From Hyphococcus luteus (lineage in GTDB: Bacteria; Pseudomonadota; Alphaproteobacteria; Caulobacterales; Parvularculaceae), in assembly GCF_002943565.1 (NCBI RefSeq), contig NZ_PJCH01000015.1, positions 766,439-830,438 of the forward strand: a stretch of 64,000 nucleotides of DNA. Reading direction: 5' to 3'. Under the pieces are notes generated by a model. It made no database searches, was not told the DNA's origin, and was given only the letters and a program-made list of their open reading frames with translations. How positions within the stretch are numbered: the stretch's first letter is position 1; each line of letters begins with the position of its first letter. Shown one piece after another: positions 1 through 10,142 of the stretch. A program made the translations under genes and the position numbers.

Positions 1-1490
1 GGGCAGTTCGATTTGAAGCGCCAGCCCTCCTTGTTGGGCAGCAGCAGGATCACGGATTTCTTATCGCGGGCGAGCGAGGCCCGCGCACCCGGATGCAGGT
101 GAAACCGCCAGACCGCCCGGTCGATCTCGCCGGGCGCAAGGCCGGCCAGCATCTCCTCGCCGCGTAAGTCCGCCCCGCCCGGGGACAGGAAGAGCCGGCG
201 CAGGTAAGACGCGCCTTCCGGATTGACGGTGACGAGACGGCGCTCGAATTCGAGAAGATGGCCCGCCGTCTCCTCGCCGCGGCGATGGGTGATGTCGCCA
301 AAGGCCGGCTGCGGGCCGCCATCGAGAAAGGAAAGTCCGGAATGGGCGCTGCGCTGTTCCAGCGCTCTTTTCCATTCATAGCCGCGATGCGCGCCCGAGC
401 CGCAATTGACGAGAATACGCGAGCGGCCCGAGGAGAAATGCAACGAGCCGGCGCTTTTGTAAGCGACGGCGTTGTCGTCCGCCGTGTCGACAATCAGGAG
501 CGCGCGGGCGGCGGTCAGTTTGTGATAGCCGGAATGGCGCGCGAATTCCGACGGCGCAATATCCGCGCCCGATCCAGTCTGAACGGCGATGATGGCTTTG
601 GCGTCGTCTTCATAGCCGCCATTGAAAACCGCAAGCTTGCCGTCGGGCGTGCGGAAGAACGCCGCCATGGCGCTCGCCCGCTGCACCTGGTGGCGCAGGA
701 ACCCCGGCGGCTGAAAGCCGCGCGCCTCGATGACTTTCAAGAGCGCCTGCAATCGCAGAGCGAGCTTCAACTGCCGCGACGGATTGCGGCTCACATGGCC
801 GCCATCGGGACGCAGCTGCAAACGCAATTCGCGGCGCGCCATTTCCAGCCCGCGTTCGGCGGGGCCTTCGCAACCCGGCAGGGAATAACCCGCAACGCCG
901 AGCCCGAGCGAGGTCATCAGCCGGTCGAAGCCGGTGGCGGCCCGCGGCGCGGCGCGTGCGAGATGGCGGGTCTGGCGCGCCATGCAGGCGAGCACGCGGC
1001 TGCGCCACATGGCGTCGGTTCCCGCAAGCAGGAGCGGATAATGCGAACAAAGCTGCACCAGCCGTTCGGCGACGAAATAAGGCTCCCAGCTTTCCGAGGA
1101 CCAGCGCTCATAGCGGTCGAGCCAGGCGCGCATCAGCGTGCGCGCCGGCGCCTTGCCGTCATCGCCGAGCGCCGCGAGATGCCTTAGCCAGGAAAATTCC
1201 TGCAAATAGGCGAACAAGGCGCCGTCCGGCGCCGCCAGATCCCAGAGCTTTTCAAGCTCGCCTTCGCAATCGGCCTGTTCTTCGCCGACGACGATGCGCC
1301 CGCGCGCCAGCGCCGTCGCCAGCGTCTTATCCGGCGCATACGGATCATCGGGCTGGAAGAGCAGACGGTCCGGCGCCGGGCCTTTCAACTGCGCCTGATA
1401 AAACGGGCTTTCGCCCCAGACCTTTCGCATGCGCGCCAGCACATCGCGAGAGCCATTGCCGGAATGTCGCGCCGTTCGCGCCATGTCCAT
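1..1490 (-). CDS. Heparinase II/III family protein (3' end cut by window edge)
   Basis: The frame is open from an ATG at 1490 to the left edge (about 496 codons visible), so no stop is seen. The N-terminal two thirds read as an alpha/alpha-barrel-like region rich in W, R and L. The C-terminal part has heparinase II/III beta-sandwich hallmarks: NCGSGAHRGYEWKRALEQ, then RSAHSGLSF, then WRFHLHPGARASLARD followed by ILLLPNKEGWRF near the edge. Family members are polysaccharide lyases or lyase-like proteins. In alphaproteobacteria a cytoplasmic-looking member commonly sits beside rpe, and no signal peptide is visible here. The ATG overlaps the rpe stop (TGATG), so the two genes are translationally coupled. 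The substrate cannot be stated. Confidence 0.85.
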   Translation of the reverse strand, partial: MDMARTARHSGNGSRDVLARMRKVWGESPFYQAQLKGPAPDRLLFQPDDPYAPDKTLATALARGRIVVGEEQADCEGELEKLWDLAAPDGALFAYLQEFSWLRHLAALGDDGKAPARTLMRAWLDRYERWSSESWEPYFVAERLVQLCSHYPLLLAGTDAMWRSRVLACMARQTRHLARAAPRAATGFDRLMTSLGLGVAGYSLPGCEGPAERGLEMARRELRLQLRPDGGHVSRNPSRQLKLALRLQALLKVIEARGFQPPGFLRHQVQRASAMAAFFRTPDGKLAVFNGGYEDDAKAIIAVQTGSGADIAPSEFARHSGYHKLTAARALLIVDTADDNAVAYKSAGSLHFSSGRSRILVNCGSGAHRGYEWKRALEQRSAHSGLSFLDGGPQPAFGDITHRRGEETAGHLLEFERRLVTVNPEGASYLRRLFLSPGGADLRGEEMLAGLAPGEIDRAVWRFHLHPGARASLARDKKSVILLLPNKEGWRFKSNC

Positions 1491-2152
1491 CACGCCCCCG
1501 GCCGCAAGGCGGCGATATTCGCCGCGTAAGCGTCTTCACCGCCGCGGAAGACCGCCGAGCCGGCGACCAGGACATCGGCGCCGGCGCTGATGACCTTCGG
1601 CGCGGTGTCGGCGTTCACGCCGCCGTCGACTTCGAGATGTATGTCGCGGCCCGTCCGGTCGATCATCTTCCGGACCGCTTCGATCTTGCGAAGCTGGGAG
1701 GAGATGAAGGACTGGCCGCCGAAGCCGGGATTGACCGACATGACGAGCACCAGATCGAGATCGTCGATCACCGGCTCGATGACGCTCGCCGGCGTCGCCG
1801 GATTGAGCGCGGCGCCGGCCTTGACGCCCGCCGCCTTGATCGCCTGAAGGGTGCGGTGAAGATGCGCGCCAGCCTCCGGATGGACGGTGAGAATGTTCGC
1901 CCCCGCCGCCGCAAACTCGTCGATATAAGGGTCGACCGGGGAGATCATCAGATGCACGTCGAAAGGCAGGTCCGTCGCCGAACGGATCGCCTTCACGACC
2001 ATGGGGCCGATGGTGAGGTTCGGCACGAAATGCCCGTCCATCACATCGACATGGATGAAATCCGCCCCGGCGGCGGCGACAGCGGCGATTTCGGCCCCGA
2101 GACGGGCGAAGTCGGCGGACAGAATGGAGGGGGCGATCAGAACGCGGCTCAT
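1490..2152 (-). CDS. rpe: Ribulose-phosphate 3-epimerase
   Basis: Interconverts ribulose-5-phosphate and xylulose-5-phosphate (pentose phosphate pathway, cytosol). The 220-residue TIM barrel starts [19 protein letters not shown]. It carries the metal-site signatures [12 protein letters not shown] and [13 protein letters not shown], and the C-terminal phosphate-binding LEVDGGVN and [12 protein letters not shown]. Length is normal for the family. The frame stays open 12 codons further upstream, but conservation begins at MSRVL, so 2152 is chosen. It is the first gene of a pair with the heparinase-like gene, whose ATG overlaps its stop. The terminator at 2221-2250 lies just upstream, so it is probably transcribed from the short gap between them. 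Confidence 0.96.
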   Translation of the reverse strand: MSRVLIAPSILSADFARLGAEIAAVAAAGADFIHVDVMDGHFVPNLTIGPMVVKAIRSATDLPFDVHLMISPVDPYIDEFAAAGANILTVHPEAGAHLHRTLQAIKAAGVKAGAALNPATPASVIEPVIDDLDLVLVMSVNPGFGGQSFISSQLRKIEAVRKMIDRTGRDIHLEVDGGVNADTAPKVISAGADVLVAGSAVFRGGEDAYAANIAALRPGA

Positions 2153-2220
2153 GGAAAGGAGGTATCGTGATGCGCCTCGCCCGCGCAATAAAAATAGCCC
2201 CCAAGATTTCCCCGCAATGC

Positions 2221-2250
2221 AAAAAACCCCGCCATTCTGGCGGGGTTTTT
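2221..2250. terminator. Bidirectional rho-independent terminator
   Basis: A perfect 8-bp GC stem (ACCCCGCC / GGCGGGGT) with the loop ATTCT is flanked by an A-run on the left and a T-run on the right, so it can work on both strands. It lies downstream of the leftward membrane-protein gene ending at 2405 and upstream of rpe. Confidence 0.85.
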
Positions 2251-2404
2251 CAGGGGGGTGGTGCGTGCAAGAGCGTCAGGGACGTACGCTAGAGAAAGCT
2301 GCGTGCTGTTGCGCCAACGCTGATGGGGAAATTTTTAGGCGCGGAATGGGGCGAAAGTAAGACAAAAAACCCGTCAAATTTGTCCAAAATGTTGTTTTTA
2401 CTGG

Positions 2405-2977
2405 TTAATTTTCGTTAGCTTTAACAACATCCGGCTTCGCCTTTACCCTGACGGGGTTAAAGGCGCGTTTGGTTTTCCACAGCCCGTAAAGCCCCGCCCC
2501 GGCCAGCGCCGCGCCGGAAAGGAGGCCGGCGATCCATTCGACGTCGTAAAGCCCCGCGCCGGTGAGCGCGAAGAGCGCGAGACCGAAAAGCATGGCCAGA
2601 AACCGCAGCGGCGAGGAAACCGCCCGGCCCACGGATTTGACGGCGACGGAGGCCCCGGTCGCGGCGGCGCGGGCAGTTTTGACGGCGCTTTCCGTCACAA
2701 ACTCGCCCACCCGGCGCGCGCCGATGAGCTTTACGAGCCCGGCGAGCGAGGCCGCCGCAGCGGCGAGCAGGGCCCATTTCTTGGGGCCCGTTTTCTGAGC
2801 TTGGGAGGCCTCGTCGGCGTGATCCGCTGCATGGGCGAGCGGCGCCTCGACGGCGACCGTCGCTGGATGCGCCGCCGGGTCGATATCGCGCGCCCCCGCC
2901 GGCGACAGCGCTGCAGACGCCGCGATGACCGAAACAGCCGCCATCATGGCGGCCTTGCCCTTGCCGATTTTCAACAT
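2405..2977 (-). CDS. Hypothetical secreted/membrane protein
   Basis: 190 residues. It has an N-terminal signal-like segment (basic MLKIGKGK, then an alanine-rich hydrophobic run ending near SPAGARD) and an acidic, histidine-containing linker. Two or three hydrophobic segments follow, at about residues 69-85, 126-145 and 148-165, and the tail is basic. I do not recognise a family. It stands alone, with a good terminator 155 bases beyond its stop and a divergent aldo/keto reductase upstream. An overlapping frame on the same strand is open but lacks this signal-peptide-like organisation. A role at the membrane is inference only. Confidence 0.6.
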   Translation of the reverse strand: MLKIGKGKAAMMAAVSVIAASAALSPAGARDIDPAAHPATVAVEAPLAHAADHADEASQAQKTGPKKWALLAAAAASLAGLVKLIGARRVGEFVTESAVKTARAAATGASVAVKSVGRAVSSPLRFLAMLFGLALFALTGAGLYDVEWIAGLLSGAALAGAGLYGLWKTKRAFNPVRVKAKPDVVKANEN

Positions 2978-3109
2978 TCCGTCCTCCGGATAATTTGTGA
3001 TTATAGATGGGGGCTCGCGAGGGCGCTTTCAACATGGTGACGCTTCCCCTGCGGCGTCGCTATGCCCGTTTTCTCAAGCGAAAATGCGACGCAGAAAAAG
3101 AGGATAGTC

Positions 3110-4156
3110 ATGGAAAAACGACGTCTTGGCCGCACGGAATTGGAAGTTCCCGCGCTCTGCCTCGGAACCATGATGTATGGCGACCAGATCAGCGGGGACG
3201 ACGCCGTCCTGCAGATGGATGCGTGTTTCGACCGGGGGATCAATTTTCTCGACACGGCGGAGATGTACACCGTGCCGCCGAAGCCGGAGACGCAAGGCGA
3301 GTCCGAACGCATTGTCGGGCGCTGGCTCGCGGCGCGCAAAAACCGCGACAAAATCATCCTCGCAACCAAGGTCGCAGGCCGCTCTCCCGCCGCCTATATG
3401 CGGCCCGAAGGCGGCGAAACGCGCCTCACGCCCGACCAGATCCGGTTCGCCATCGAGCGCAGCCTGAAAAATCTGCAGACGGATTATGTTGACCTTTATC
3501 AGCTCCACTGGCCGGACCGCCCCGTGCAGCTCTTCGGCGCCGCGCGCGCGGGCTATGTCTATTCCGGCGAGAAAGGCGTTCCCATCGAAGAAACCCTCGG
3601 CGCGCTCGGCGATCTCGTGAAAGAAGGCAAGGTGCGCCATGTAGGCCTGTCGAATGAAACGCCCTATGGCGTCATGCGTTTTCTGGCGGCCGCGAAAGAG
3701 CTGGACCTGCCGCGCGTCGTCTCCATCCAGAACGCCTATAATTTCCTGAACCGCACTTTCGAGACGGGGCTCGCCGAAATCGCCATGGAAGAACAGGTCG
3801 GCCTCCTCGCCTATTCGCCCATCGCGCAGGGCGTGCTCACCGGAAAATATCTCGACGGGAAGAATCCGGCGGGCTCGCGCAAGGCCCTGTTCGACCGGGT
3901 TCAGCGTTACGAAACGCCCGGCGCGGATGAGGCGGTTCGCGGCTATGTGGCGCTCGCCGAAAAATTCGGCGTCGATCCCGCCGCCTTCGCCATGGCTTTC
4001 GTAACGAGCCGGCCTTTCGTCACCTCGAATATTTTCGGGGCGCGCACTCTCGACCAGCTCGAAACGATCTTCGCCTCGCTCAATGTCGAATGGACGCAGG
4101 ACATGGAAAACGCCGTGAACGAGCTGCACGGGCGCAAGCAGAACCCCTGCCCCTGA
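3110..4156 (+). CDS. tas: Tas-like NADP(H)-dependent aldo/keto reductase
   Basis: 348 residues, the length of E. coli Tas, and it resembles Tas throughout. It starts MEKRRLGRTELEVPALCLGT, then has the catalytic Asp/Tyr segment NFLDTAEMYTVPPKPETQGE and the lysine motif ILATKVAGRSP. Further on are DYVDLYQLHWPDRP, GLSNETPYGVMRF and a C-terminal nucleotide-binding region with a short proline-containing tail. Tas-type enzymes reduce carbonyls with NADPH; the physiological substrate is unclear. The start at 3110 follows an AAAGAGGA ribosome site. The frame is open 16 codons further upstream, but those codons are not family-like. It is a single gene. Confidence 0.9.
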   Translation: MEKRRLGRTELEVPALCLGTMMYGDQISGDDAVLQMDACFDRGINFLDTAEMYTVPPKPETQGESERIVGRWLAARKNRDKIILATKVAGRSPAAYMRPEGGETRLTPDQIRFAIERSLKNLQTDYVDLYQLHWPDRPVQLFGAARAGYVYSGEKGVPIEETLGALGDLVKEGKVRHVGLSNETPYGVMRFLAAAKELDLPRVVSIQNAYNFLNRTFETGLAEIAMEEQVGLLAYSPIAQGVLTGKYLDGKNPAGSRKALFDRVQRYETPGADEAVRGYVALAEKFGVDPAAFAMAFVTSRPFVTSNIFGARTLDQLETIFASLNVEWTQDMENAVNELHGRKQNPCP

Positions 4157-4213
4157 TCGAACGCCCTGCGCTCGTTAATGAAAGCGCTGCAGACGGAGGA
4201 ATTTGCGGAGAGC

Positions 4214-5092
4214 CTAAACCTCGACCGCGCCGAGCCCGCGCCGCCGCGCGGCGGCGAGCACCGTGTTGCGCAACAGGCAGGCGATGGTCATGGGCCCGAC
4301 GCCGCCCGGCACCGGCGTGATGGCGGCGGCGGCGTCTTTCGCCGCGCCATAGTCAACGTCGCCCACAAGGCGTTTCTTGCCGTCTTCCTCGATGCGGTTA
4401 ATGCCCACATCGATGACGATGGCGCCCTTTTTCACCCAGTCGCCCTTGATGAGGCGCGGAATGCCCACCGCTGCGCAGAGAATGTCCGCTTCGCGGCAGA
4501 CAGCGGCGAGATCTTTCGTGCGCGAATGCGCCATGGTGACGGTGCAGTTCTCGGCAAGCAGCAGCATGGCGAGCGGCTTGCCCACCAGGATGGAGCGCCC
4601 GACGACCACCGCCTTCAGACCCGACAGATTCTCCTTCACGGTCTTCGCAAGAATGACCGAGCCCTGCGGCGTGCATGGGACAAGACCGTCCTTGCCGAGC
4701 ATGAGCCGTCCGGCGTTCACCTCGGTCAGCCCGTCCACATCTTTGTCCGGGTGAATCTCGTTAAGAACACGGTCGGAAGAGATGTGCTTGGGCAGCGGCA
4801 GCTGCACGAGAATACCGTCCACCTCCGGATCTTCGTTGAGGTTCCTCACCAGCGCGACAACGTCTTCTTCGCGCGTCGTTTCCGGCAGCTTGTGTTCGAT
4901 GGAGCGCATGCCGGACTTTTCCGTCGCTGTATGTTTGTTGCGCACATAGACTTGGCTCGCCGGGTCCTCGCCCACGAGCACCACCGCCAGCGCCGGCTGC
5001 ACATTGTGCTCTTCTTTGATCTTCGCGACGGCCTGCGCCACTTTCTCGCGCAGATCGGCGGCGACGGCTTTTCCGTCGATAACAGTCGTCAT
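4214..5092 (-). CDS. folD: Bifunctional methylene-THF dehydrogenase / methenyl-THF cyclohydrolase
   Basis: Produces 10-formyl-THF from methylene-THF through two steps using NADP. At 292 residues it is typical. The catalytic lysine region reads [11 protein letters not shown]. It also shows [13 protein letters not shown], the Rossmann-type [17 protein letters not shown], and the C-terminal signature [15 protein letters not shown]. Its start overlaps the stop of the DUF167 gene by four bases (ATGA), making it the last gene of a yggT-yggU-folD operon. Confidence 0.97.
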   Translation of the reverse strand: MTTVIDGKAVAADLREKVAQAVAKIKEEHNVQPALAVVLVGEDPASQVYVRNKHTATEKSGMRSIEHKLPETTREEDVVALVRNLNEDPEVDGILVQLPLPKHISSDRVLNEIHPDKDVDGLTEVNAGRLMLGKDGLVPCTPQGSVILAKTVKENLSGLKAVVVGRSILVGKPLAMLLLAENCTVTMAHSRTKDLAAVCREADILCAAVGIPRLIKGDWVKKGAIVIDVGINRIEEDGKKRLVGDVDYGAAKDAAAAITPVPGGVGPMTIACLLRNTVLAAARRRGLGAVEV

Positions 5093-5388
5093 TTTCGCTC
5101 TCCTAACAACTCTTCGAACCGCCGCTTTAATGAGGCTTCATCCGGCCCGTTCAATGTCACGGTTTTCAGCCGGTTTTTCGCGCCGGACGTTACAGAGACG
5201 GCGGATTTCGACAAGCCGAAAGCGGAAGCAAGTAGCAACTCGATGGCCTTGTTGGCGCGCCCGCTGTCCGGCGGGGCCGTCACTTTCACGATGAGCCGCG
5301 CGGCGCCGTCGGGGCCGGTCCACGCCCCGCCCGCGGCGTTCTTCGACGCGCCGGGCGTCGCGCGCACCGCAATGGCGACGGACGCCAT
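5089..5388 (-). CDS. yggU: DUF167 (YggU) family protein
   Basis: A small 99-residue protein with the DUF167 pattern: [10 protein letters not shown], then [17 protein letters not shown], then [10 protein letters not shown]. The biochemical role of the family is unknown. It sits between yggT and folD, with a 9-base gap before it and a four-base overlap after it, the order commonly seen in alphaproteobacteria. Confidence 0.9.
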   Translation of the reverse strand: MASVAIAVRATPGASKNAAGGAWTGPDGAARLIVKVTAPPDSGRANKAIELLLASAFGLSKSAVSVTSGAKNRLKTVTLNGPDEASLKRRFEELLGERK

Positions 5389-5397
5389 GGCCGCGCC

Positions 5398-5700
5398 TTA
5401 AAGGCCGGAGGAGATCATCGGACTGAAGACATACGTATTAAGGCCGATCTGCACCGCCCGAACAAGGATCAGAACGATGATCGGCGAGATGTCGATGCCG
5501 CCCATGGCGGGCAGCATGTTGCGCACGGGCCGCAGCAGCGGCTCGGTCAGCGACACGCCGGTGCGGTAGATCATGTCGACAAACTGGTTATGGCGATTGA
5601 CCACGTTGAAGCTGATCAACAGGCTCAAAATAATCGTCACGAACAGGACCAGCACATAGAGATTGATGAGCGCGTTGACGATATAGGCGATCATGGCCAT
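5398..5700 (-). CDS. yggT: YggT family integral membrane protein
   Basis: 100 residues with two hydrophobic spans (about 8-29 and 65-83) separated by the family signature SLTEPLLRPVRNMLPAMGGI and DISPIIVLILV. YggT proteins are small inner-membrane proteins; a link to osmotic or ion homeostasis has been suggested for the family. It is the first gene of the operon with yggU and folD. Confidence 0.92.
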   Translation of the reverse strand: MAMIAYIVNALINLYVLVLFVTIILSLLISFNVVNRHNQFVDMIYRTGVSLTEPLLRPVRNMLPAMGGIDISPIIVLILVRAVQIGLNTYVFSPMISSGL

Positions 5701-5801
5701 GGGCGGACGATCCTTCCGTTCGGGCCTTTTTTCCGGAGCGGCGCAAGGCGTTTAGAGCAACCCGGCATGTAAGGCGCGTCGCCCCAGGGCGCAACCGCGC
5801 C

Positions 5802-6212
5802 CTATTCTCCGGCCCCTTCATCCACGGGCCGGCGCAGGCACAGGAGCGGGCTCGCAATGCCCCCGACCCGCACGAAGCCGACGCCCTCGGCCTCGATGAT
5901 CAAAAGCGAGACATCCGCCGTAAAGCCGCCCTCCGGCGGGCTCGAGAACGGGACGTCGTCCGCCGCCCAGAGGAGCCGCCCGCCAACATCGGCCGTCTGC
6001 GCCTCGCCCTCCCAGCAGCCCGAATAAGCGCAGACCGAGAATTCGCCGCTGCGCCGGGCGGCGATGGCCATGGGCGTCGTTTCCGCCTCGGGCCGGGCGG
6101 CGCAACTGTCCACCGCGCACCAGACCTCGATATCGTTGGAGCAGGCCCAGAGATCCGGCGGAATTTCCGATTTCGAGGCGGAAAGAAGCGCGGCGAGAAG
6201 CAGCATCAGCAT
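5802..6212 (-). CDS. Hypothetical exported small protein
   Basis: 136 residues beginning with a short hydrophobic stretch (MLMLLLAALLSASKSE) that could be a signal peptide. It has six cysteines (for example LWACSNDIEVWCAVDSC and CAYSGCW), suggesting disulfides in the periplasm. The pattern is plausible for an alphaproteobacterial periplasmic protein, but I do not recognise a family. The overlapping frame at 5818-6243 looks like a shadow. It is isolated between yggT and tRNA-Ala. Confidence 0.55.
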   Translation of the reverse strand: MLMLLLAALLSASKSEIPPDLWACSNDIEVWCAVDSCAARPEAETTPMAIAARRSGEFSVCAYSGCWEGEAQTADVGGRLLWAADDVPFSSPPEGGFTADVSLLIIEAEGVGFVRVGGIASPLLCLRRPVDEGAGE

Positions 6213-6433
6213 GGGCGAAGCCCTTTCCTTGGCGACGCCTCAAGTTTACGCCGGAACCGGCCCGCGGGCCAGCGCCGGGCGGGCCTCAATCAAGCCGCCA
6301 AAGGGCCGCCAACGGGCCAATTGACATTCCGCCCCGCCAAGCCGTAAGACGCCGCTTCCCAAATGGGGCCGCGCCCTTTTTCAAGACGCCGCCCCTTCCC
6401 GGCCATGACTTCTGGCTAGGGGATCCCTGGATC

Positions 6434-6509
<76 letters not shown>

Positions 6510-7016
6510 GCCTTCGCCGCTTATCGAGCGAAGCGAGATTAGCAAGAAGGCTGTCGCGCCGCAGTTCCGAAGGAACGAAGGCGGACTGATCGCGGCTAGG
6601 GCCAGGCGAGCCATCCGTTCGATATTCCTGCTTCCAGCGCCACCATCATATCGCTCGCGGACGATCGCTTCGCGACGTCCTCCGCGGGGGCGGGCAGACC
6701 GCCCGGCGGCCGGTCGGCTGCTTGTGCAACCCGGTTTAATCTTTCTTCGTCCAGCTCCGTCAGCCGTCTTCGCTGATTTTGCTGGAGGCGAAATTTAGCT
6801 TCGGCGCGACGAGCCGAAGCGTCACGAAGCGTGATGGCGCGCCACAGTGAAACGAAGACGGGGTGAAACGAAGGCGGGCGAACGCGTTGCCGCCGCCTTT
6901 CCTCCTTACACGCATGAATATCACGTGATTTCGCGGTTTCCGGAAAGGCGCCCGGGCGGCTGGACAGACCTTCCCGATCATCTACAATCCGCTCCAAACT
7001 CTCCCGAGGAGGCCCC
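6510..7016. other. Intergenic stretch after tRNA-Ala, no convincing gene
   Basis: Open frames exist on both strands (for example 6596-7039 on minus), but none shows a recognisable domain, a good start or codon use like the neighbours. The 3' part must hold the promoter for the aldehyde dehydrogenase; a GAGGAGG ribosome site is at about 7006-7012. Confidence 0.5.
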
Positions 7017-8465
7017 ATGGCCGCAGACGCCGCCCACACCCCGTCAGAAGGCCGGACCGACGGCGAGCGCGAACTCGCCCGTCTCTTCGCGCTGCAAAAA
7101 GAGGCTTACGCTGCCGCGCCCTTTCCCTCCTATGAGGAGCGAATCGCCAATCTCAACCGCATCATCCGGCTGACGGAGGCCAATGAAGACGCCTTTATCG
7201 AGGCGATCAACGCGGATTTCGGCAATCGCGCCCGCCAGGAAACGGTCATCGCCGAAATCGTCGTCACGGTCTCCGGCGCGAAGCTGACGAAAAAGAACCT
7301 CAAAAAATGGATGCAGCCGCGGGGCGCGCCGACGCCCCTGCACATGCTTCCCGCGCGCAGCCGCATCGAGCCGCAGCCCTTGGGCGTCGTCGGAATCATC
7401 TCGCCCTGGAATTACCCCTTGCAGCTTGCGCTCGCCCCCGCCATCGCCGCCCTCGCCGCTGGCAATCGCGTTTTGATCAAGCCGAGCGAGCTGACCCCGC
7501 ACCTTGCCGAAACCCTCAAAGCCGCCATTGCGTCGGAATTCGACGAAAGCGTGTGCGCCGTCGTCACCGGCGGGGTCGAGACAGGCCAGGCTTTCACCGA
7601 AACGCCCTTCGATCATCTTCTCTTCACCGGCTCGACCGCCGTGGGCAAGCGCGTCGCTGAGGCCGCTGCAAAGAACCTGACGCCCGTGACGCTCGAACTC
7701 GGCGGCAAATCTCCGGCGATCATCGATGAGAGCGCCGATATCGAGACCGCCGCGCGCTCCATCGCCCATGGCAAGATGCTGAACGCCGGCCAGACCTGCG
7801 TCGCGCCGGATTATGTCCTGGCGCCGCGCGACAAGGTCGACGCGACAGTGGACGCCATCGCCGCGGCGGCGCGGAAAATGTTCCCCGCCATCGACACCAC
7901 GCATGATTACACCTCGATCATCTCCGACCGGCATTTCGCGCGGCTGAAATCCCTCGTCGAGGAAGCGCGCGACCGCGGCGCGAAAATCGTCGAGATCGGC
8001 TCTTCAAACGCGCTCTACCCGCAACGAAAGCTGCCGCTCACCATGATCGTCGATCCCCCGGCCGACGCCGCCGTGATGAAAGAAGAGATTTTCGGGCCCG
8101 TCCTGCCGGTCCTGCCCATCGGTTCAACGGATGAGGCCATCGCTTATGTGAATAAGGGCGACCGCCCGCTGGCGCTCTACTGGTATGGCGAAAGTGATGC
8201 GGCGCGCGACAAGGTGCTTGAAAAGACCGTTTCCGGCGGGGTCACCGTCAATGACGCGCTCTGGCACGTGGCGCAGGAAAACCTGCCCTTCGGCGGCGTC
8301 GGCAAGAGCGGCATCGGCGCTTATCACGGCGAGACCGGCTTCAACACCTTCTCGCATCTAAAACCGGTCTTCTATCAAAGCCGGTTTGCAAGCAGCGCCT
8401 TGCTGCACCCGCCCTATACGGCGAAGACCGATAAAATCATCTCCTTTGTGCGCAAAATCCTTTAA
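7017..8465 (+). CDS. Coniferyl-aldehyde-dehydrogenase-type ALDH
   Basis: 482 residues of the NAD(P)-dependent aldehyde dehydrogenase superfamily. SPWNYPLQLALAPAIAALAAGN is the nucleotide-binding entry, the catalytic glutamate lies in LELGGKSP (E227), and the nucleophile is in GQTCVAPDY (C261). PFGGVGKSGIGAYHGETGF near the C-terminus is typical of the coniferyl aldehyde / fatty aldehyde branch. These enzymes oxidise aromatic or long-chain aldehydes to acids. The start follows GAGGAGG. The GMC oxidoreductase 79 bases downstream could make the aldehyde, so the pair may oxidise an alcohol to an acid; the pairing is inference. Confidence 0.9.
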   Translation: MAADAAHTPSEGRTDGERELARLFALQKEAYAAAPFPSYEERIANLNRIIRLTEANEDAFIEAINADFGNRARQETVIAEIVVTVSGAKLTKKNLKKWMQPRGAPTPLHMLPARSRIEPQPLGVVGIISPWNYPLQLALAPAIAALAAGNRVLIKPSELTPHLAETLKAAIASEFDESVCAVVTGGVETGQAFTETPFDHLLFTGSTAVGKRVAEAAAKNLTPVTLELGGKSPAIIDESADIETAARSIAHGKMLNAGQTCVAPDYVLAPRDKVDATVDAIAAAARKMFPAIDTTHDYTSIISDRHFARLKSLVEEARDRGAKIVEIGSSNALYPQRKLPLTMIVDPPADAAVMKEEIFGPVLPVLPIGSTDEAIAYVNKGDRPLALYWYGESDAARDKVLEKTVSGGVTVNDALWHVAQENLPFGGVGKSGIGAYHGETGFNTFSHLKPVFYQSRFASSALLHPPYTAKTDKIISFVRKIL

Positions 8466-8543
8466 ACGGCGCGGGCGCCAGCCCTATGCTTCGCAAAAAC
8501 GCGTACAAGATGCGCGCCGAATAAAAACAAAAAGGGTGGAAGC

Positions 8544-10142
8544 ATGAGGGAAAGCCTCGGCGAATTCGATTATGTCATCGTTGGCGCGGGCTCGGCCGGC
8601 TGCACGCTGGCGGCGCGGCTGTCGGAAGATCCGGCCGTCACCGTCTGCGTCCTTGAAGCAGGCGGGCCGGACGACAATCCGCTCATTCACGCACCCATCG
8701 GATTCGCCTTTTTCGGCGAAAAGGCGCCCCTGAACTGGCGCTTCGACACCGTGCCGCAAAAGCACCTGAACGGACGCAACGGCCATCAGCCGCGCGGCAA
8801 AACGCTCGGCGGGTCAAGCTCCATCAACGCCATGATCTATATCCGCGGCTCTCGCGCCGATTACGACCGCTGGGCGGCCCATGGCGCTAACGGGTGGGCC
8901 TGGGACGACGTCCTGCCCTATTTCCTCAAAGCCGAAGACAATGAACGCGGCTCCGACGCCTATCACAGCGTCGGCGGACCTCTTTCGGTGTGCGATTTAC
9001 GCTATAAAAATCCGTTATCGGATGTTTTTCTCGAAGCCGCATCTGAAATTCAACTGCCGTCCAATGCCGATTTTAACGCCGCCGCCCAGGAAGGCATAGG
9101 TTATTATCAGGTGACGCAGCGCGGCGGCCAGCGCTGTTCCGCCGCGCGGGCCTATCTGCATCCGGCGACGGAGCGGCCCAATGTCAACGTCGTGACGAAC
9201 GCCCATACAGAACGCGTGACCTTCAACGGCAAGCGCGCATCCGGCGTTCAGGTCACGCAAAACGGCGCGAAGAAATTCGTTTCGGCGAAACGCGAAGTCA
9301 TTCTTGCCGCCGGCGCCTTCCAGTCGCCGCAGATCTTGCAGCTTTCCGGCGTCGGCCCGGCGGCGCATCTGCGCGAGCACGGGATCGACGTGGTCGCCGA
9401 CCGGGCGCAAGTCGGCGAAAACCTGCAGGACCATCTCGACTGGGCCGCGCTTTACAAGGCGAAGTCGGGCGACAGCATCGGCATGCATGTCGGCATGGCG
9501 ATGCGCGCTTTGCCCGCCCTCAACGCTTACAGGAAGCGCCGCGAAGGCCCGTTCACCACCAACATCGCCGAAGCAGGCGGCTTTTTGAAAACCGACCATT
9601 CAGAGCCGGAACCCGACGTGCAGCTGCATTTCCTGCCCGCCATAGTGGACGATCATGGGCGCAAGAAACATCTCGGCGGCGGGATCTCCTGCCATGTCTG
9701 CGTCTTGCGCCCGAAATCACGCGGGACCGTGCGCCTCGCCTCTTCCGATCCGCTGGCGGCGCCGGCCATCGACCCGAATTTCCTTGACGACGAAGACGAT
9801 TTGAAACGCCTCAAAAAAGGCGCGCGCATCGTCGAACGGATCTTCGACGCGCCGGCGATGAAAGCAATCCGGGGCAAGCGGCTTTATCTCGACGAACCGG
9901 CGGACGACGATGCGCTCGAAGCCGACATCCGCGCACGCTCGGACACCATCTATCACCCGGTGGGGACCTGCCGCATGGGCTCGGACACCGAGGCCGTCGT
10001 CGATCCTGAATGCCGCGTCAACGGCGTCGAAGGGCTTCGCGTCATCGACGCGTCCGTGATGCCGTTCCTAGTTTCAGGAAACACCAACGCCCCGACCATC
10101 ATGATCGCCGAAAAAGCGGCGGACCTGATCAAGGCGACTTAA
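8544..10142 (+). CDS. GMC family FAD-dependent alcohol/choline dehydrogenase
   Basis: 532 residues with the N-terminal FAD dinucleotide fold [20 protein letters not shown] and LEAGG, the GMC signature [18 protein letters not shown], and the second signature [16 protein letters not shown]. The active-site His region is [10 protein letters not shown], and the C-terminal [17 protein letters not shown] is also family-typical. It is membrane-peripheral or soluble with no signal peptide. The family oxidises primary alcohols, including choline and aliphatic alcohols such as those handled by AlkJ; the substrate cannot be assigned. It lies downstream of, and is probably co-transcribed with, the aldehyde dehydrogenase. 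Its stop is convergent with the ATP-grasp gene and overlaps it by four bases. Confidence 0.9.
   Translation: MRESLGEFDYVIVGAGSAGCTLAARLSEDPAVTVCVLEAGGPDDNPLIHAPIGFAFFGEKAPLNWRFDTVPQKHLNGRNGHQPRGKTLGGSSSINAMIYIRGSRADYDRWAAHGANGWAWDDVLPYFLKAEDNERGSDAYHSVGGPLSVCDLRYKNPLSDVFLEAASEIQLPSNADFNAAAQEGIGYYQVTQRGGQRCSAARAYLHPATERPNVNVVTNAHTERVTFNGKRASGVQVTQNGAKKFVSAKREVILAAGAFQSPQILQLSGVGPAAHLREHGIDVVADRAQVGENLQDHLDWAALYKAKSGDSIGMHVGMAMRALPALNAYRKRREGPFTTNIAEAGGFLKTDHSEPEPDVQLHFLPAIVDDHGRKKHLGGGISCHVCVLRPKSRGTVRLASSDPLAAPAIDPNFLDDEDDLKRLKKGARIVERIFDAPAMKAIRGKRLYLDEPADDDALEADIRARSDTIYHPVGTCRMGSDTEAVVDPECRVNGVEGLRVIDASVMPFLVSGNTNAPTIMIAEKAADLIKAT

Noticed and set aside
956..2170. 404-codon plus-strand frame over the heparinase and rpe genes
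   Set aside because: It lies antisense to two recognised genes and is arginine/proline-rich low-complexity translation.
6596..7039. 147-codon frame after tRNA-Ala
   Set aside because: No recognised domain, no credible start, and its end runs into the aldehyde dehydrogenase start. A tRNA-integrated element was considered, but no integrase is present.
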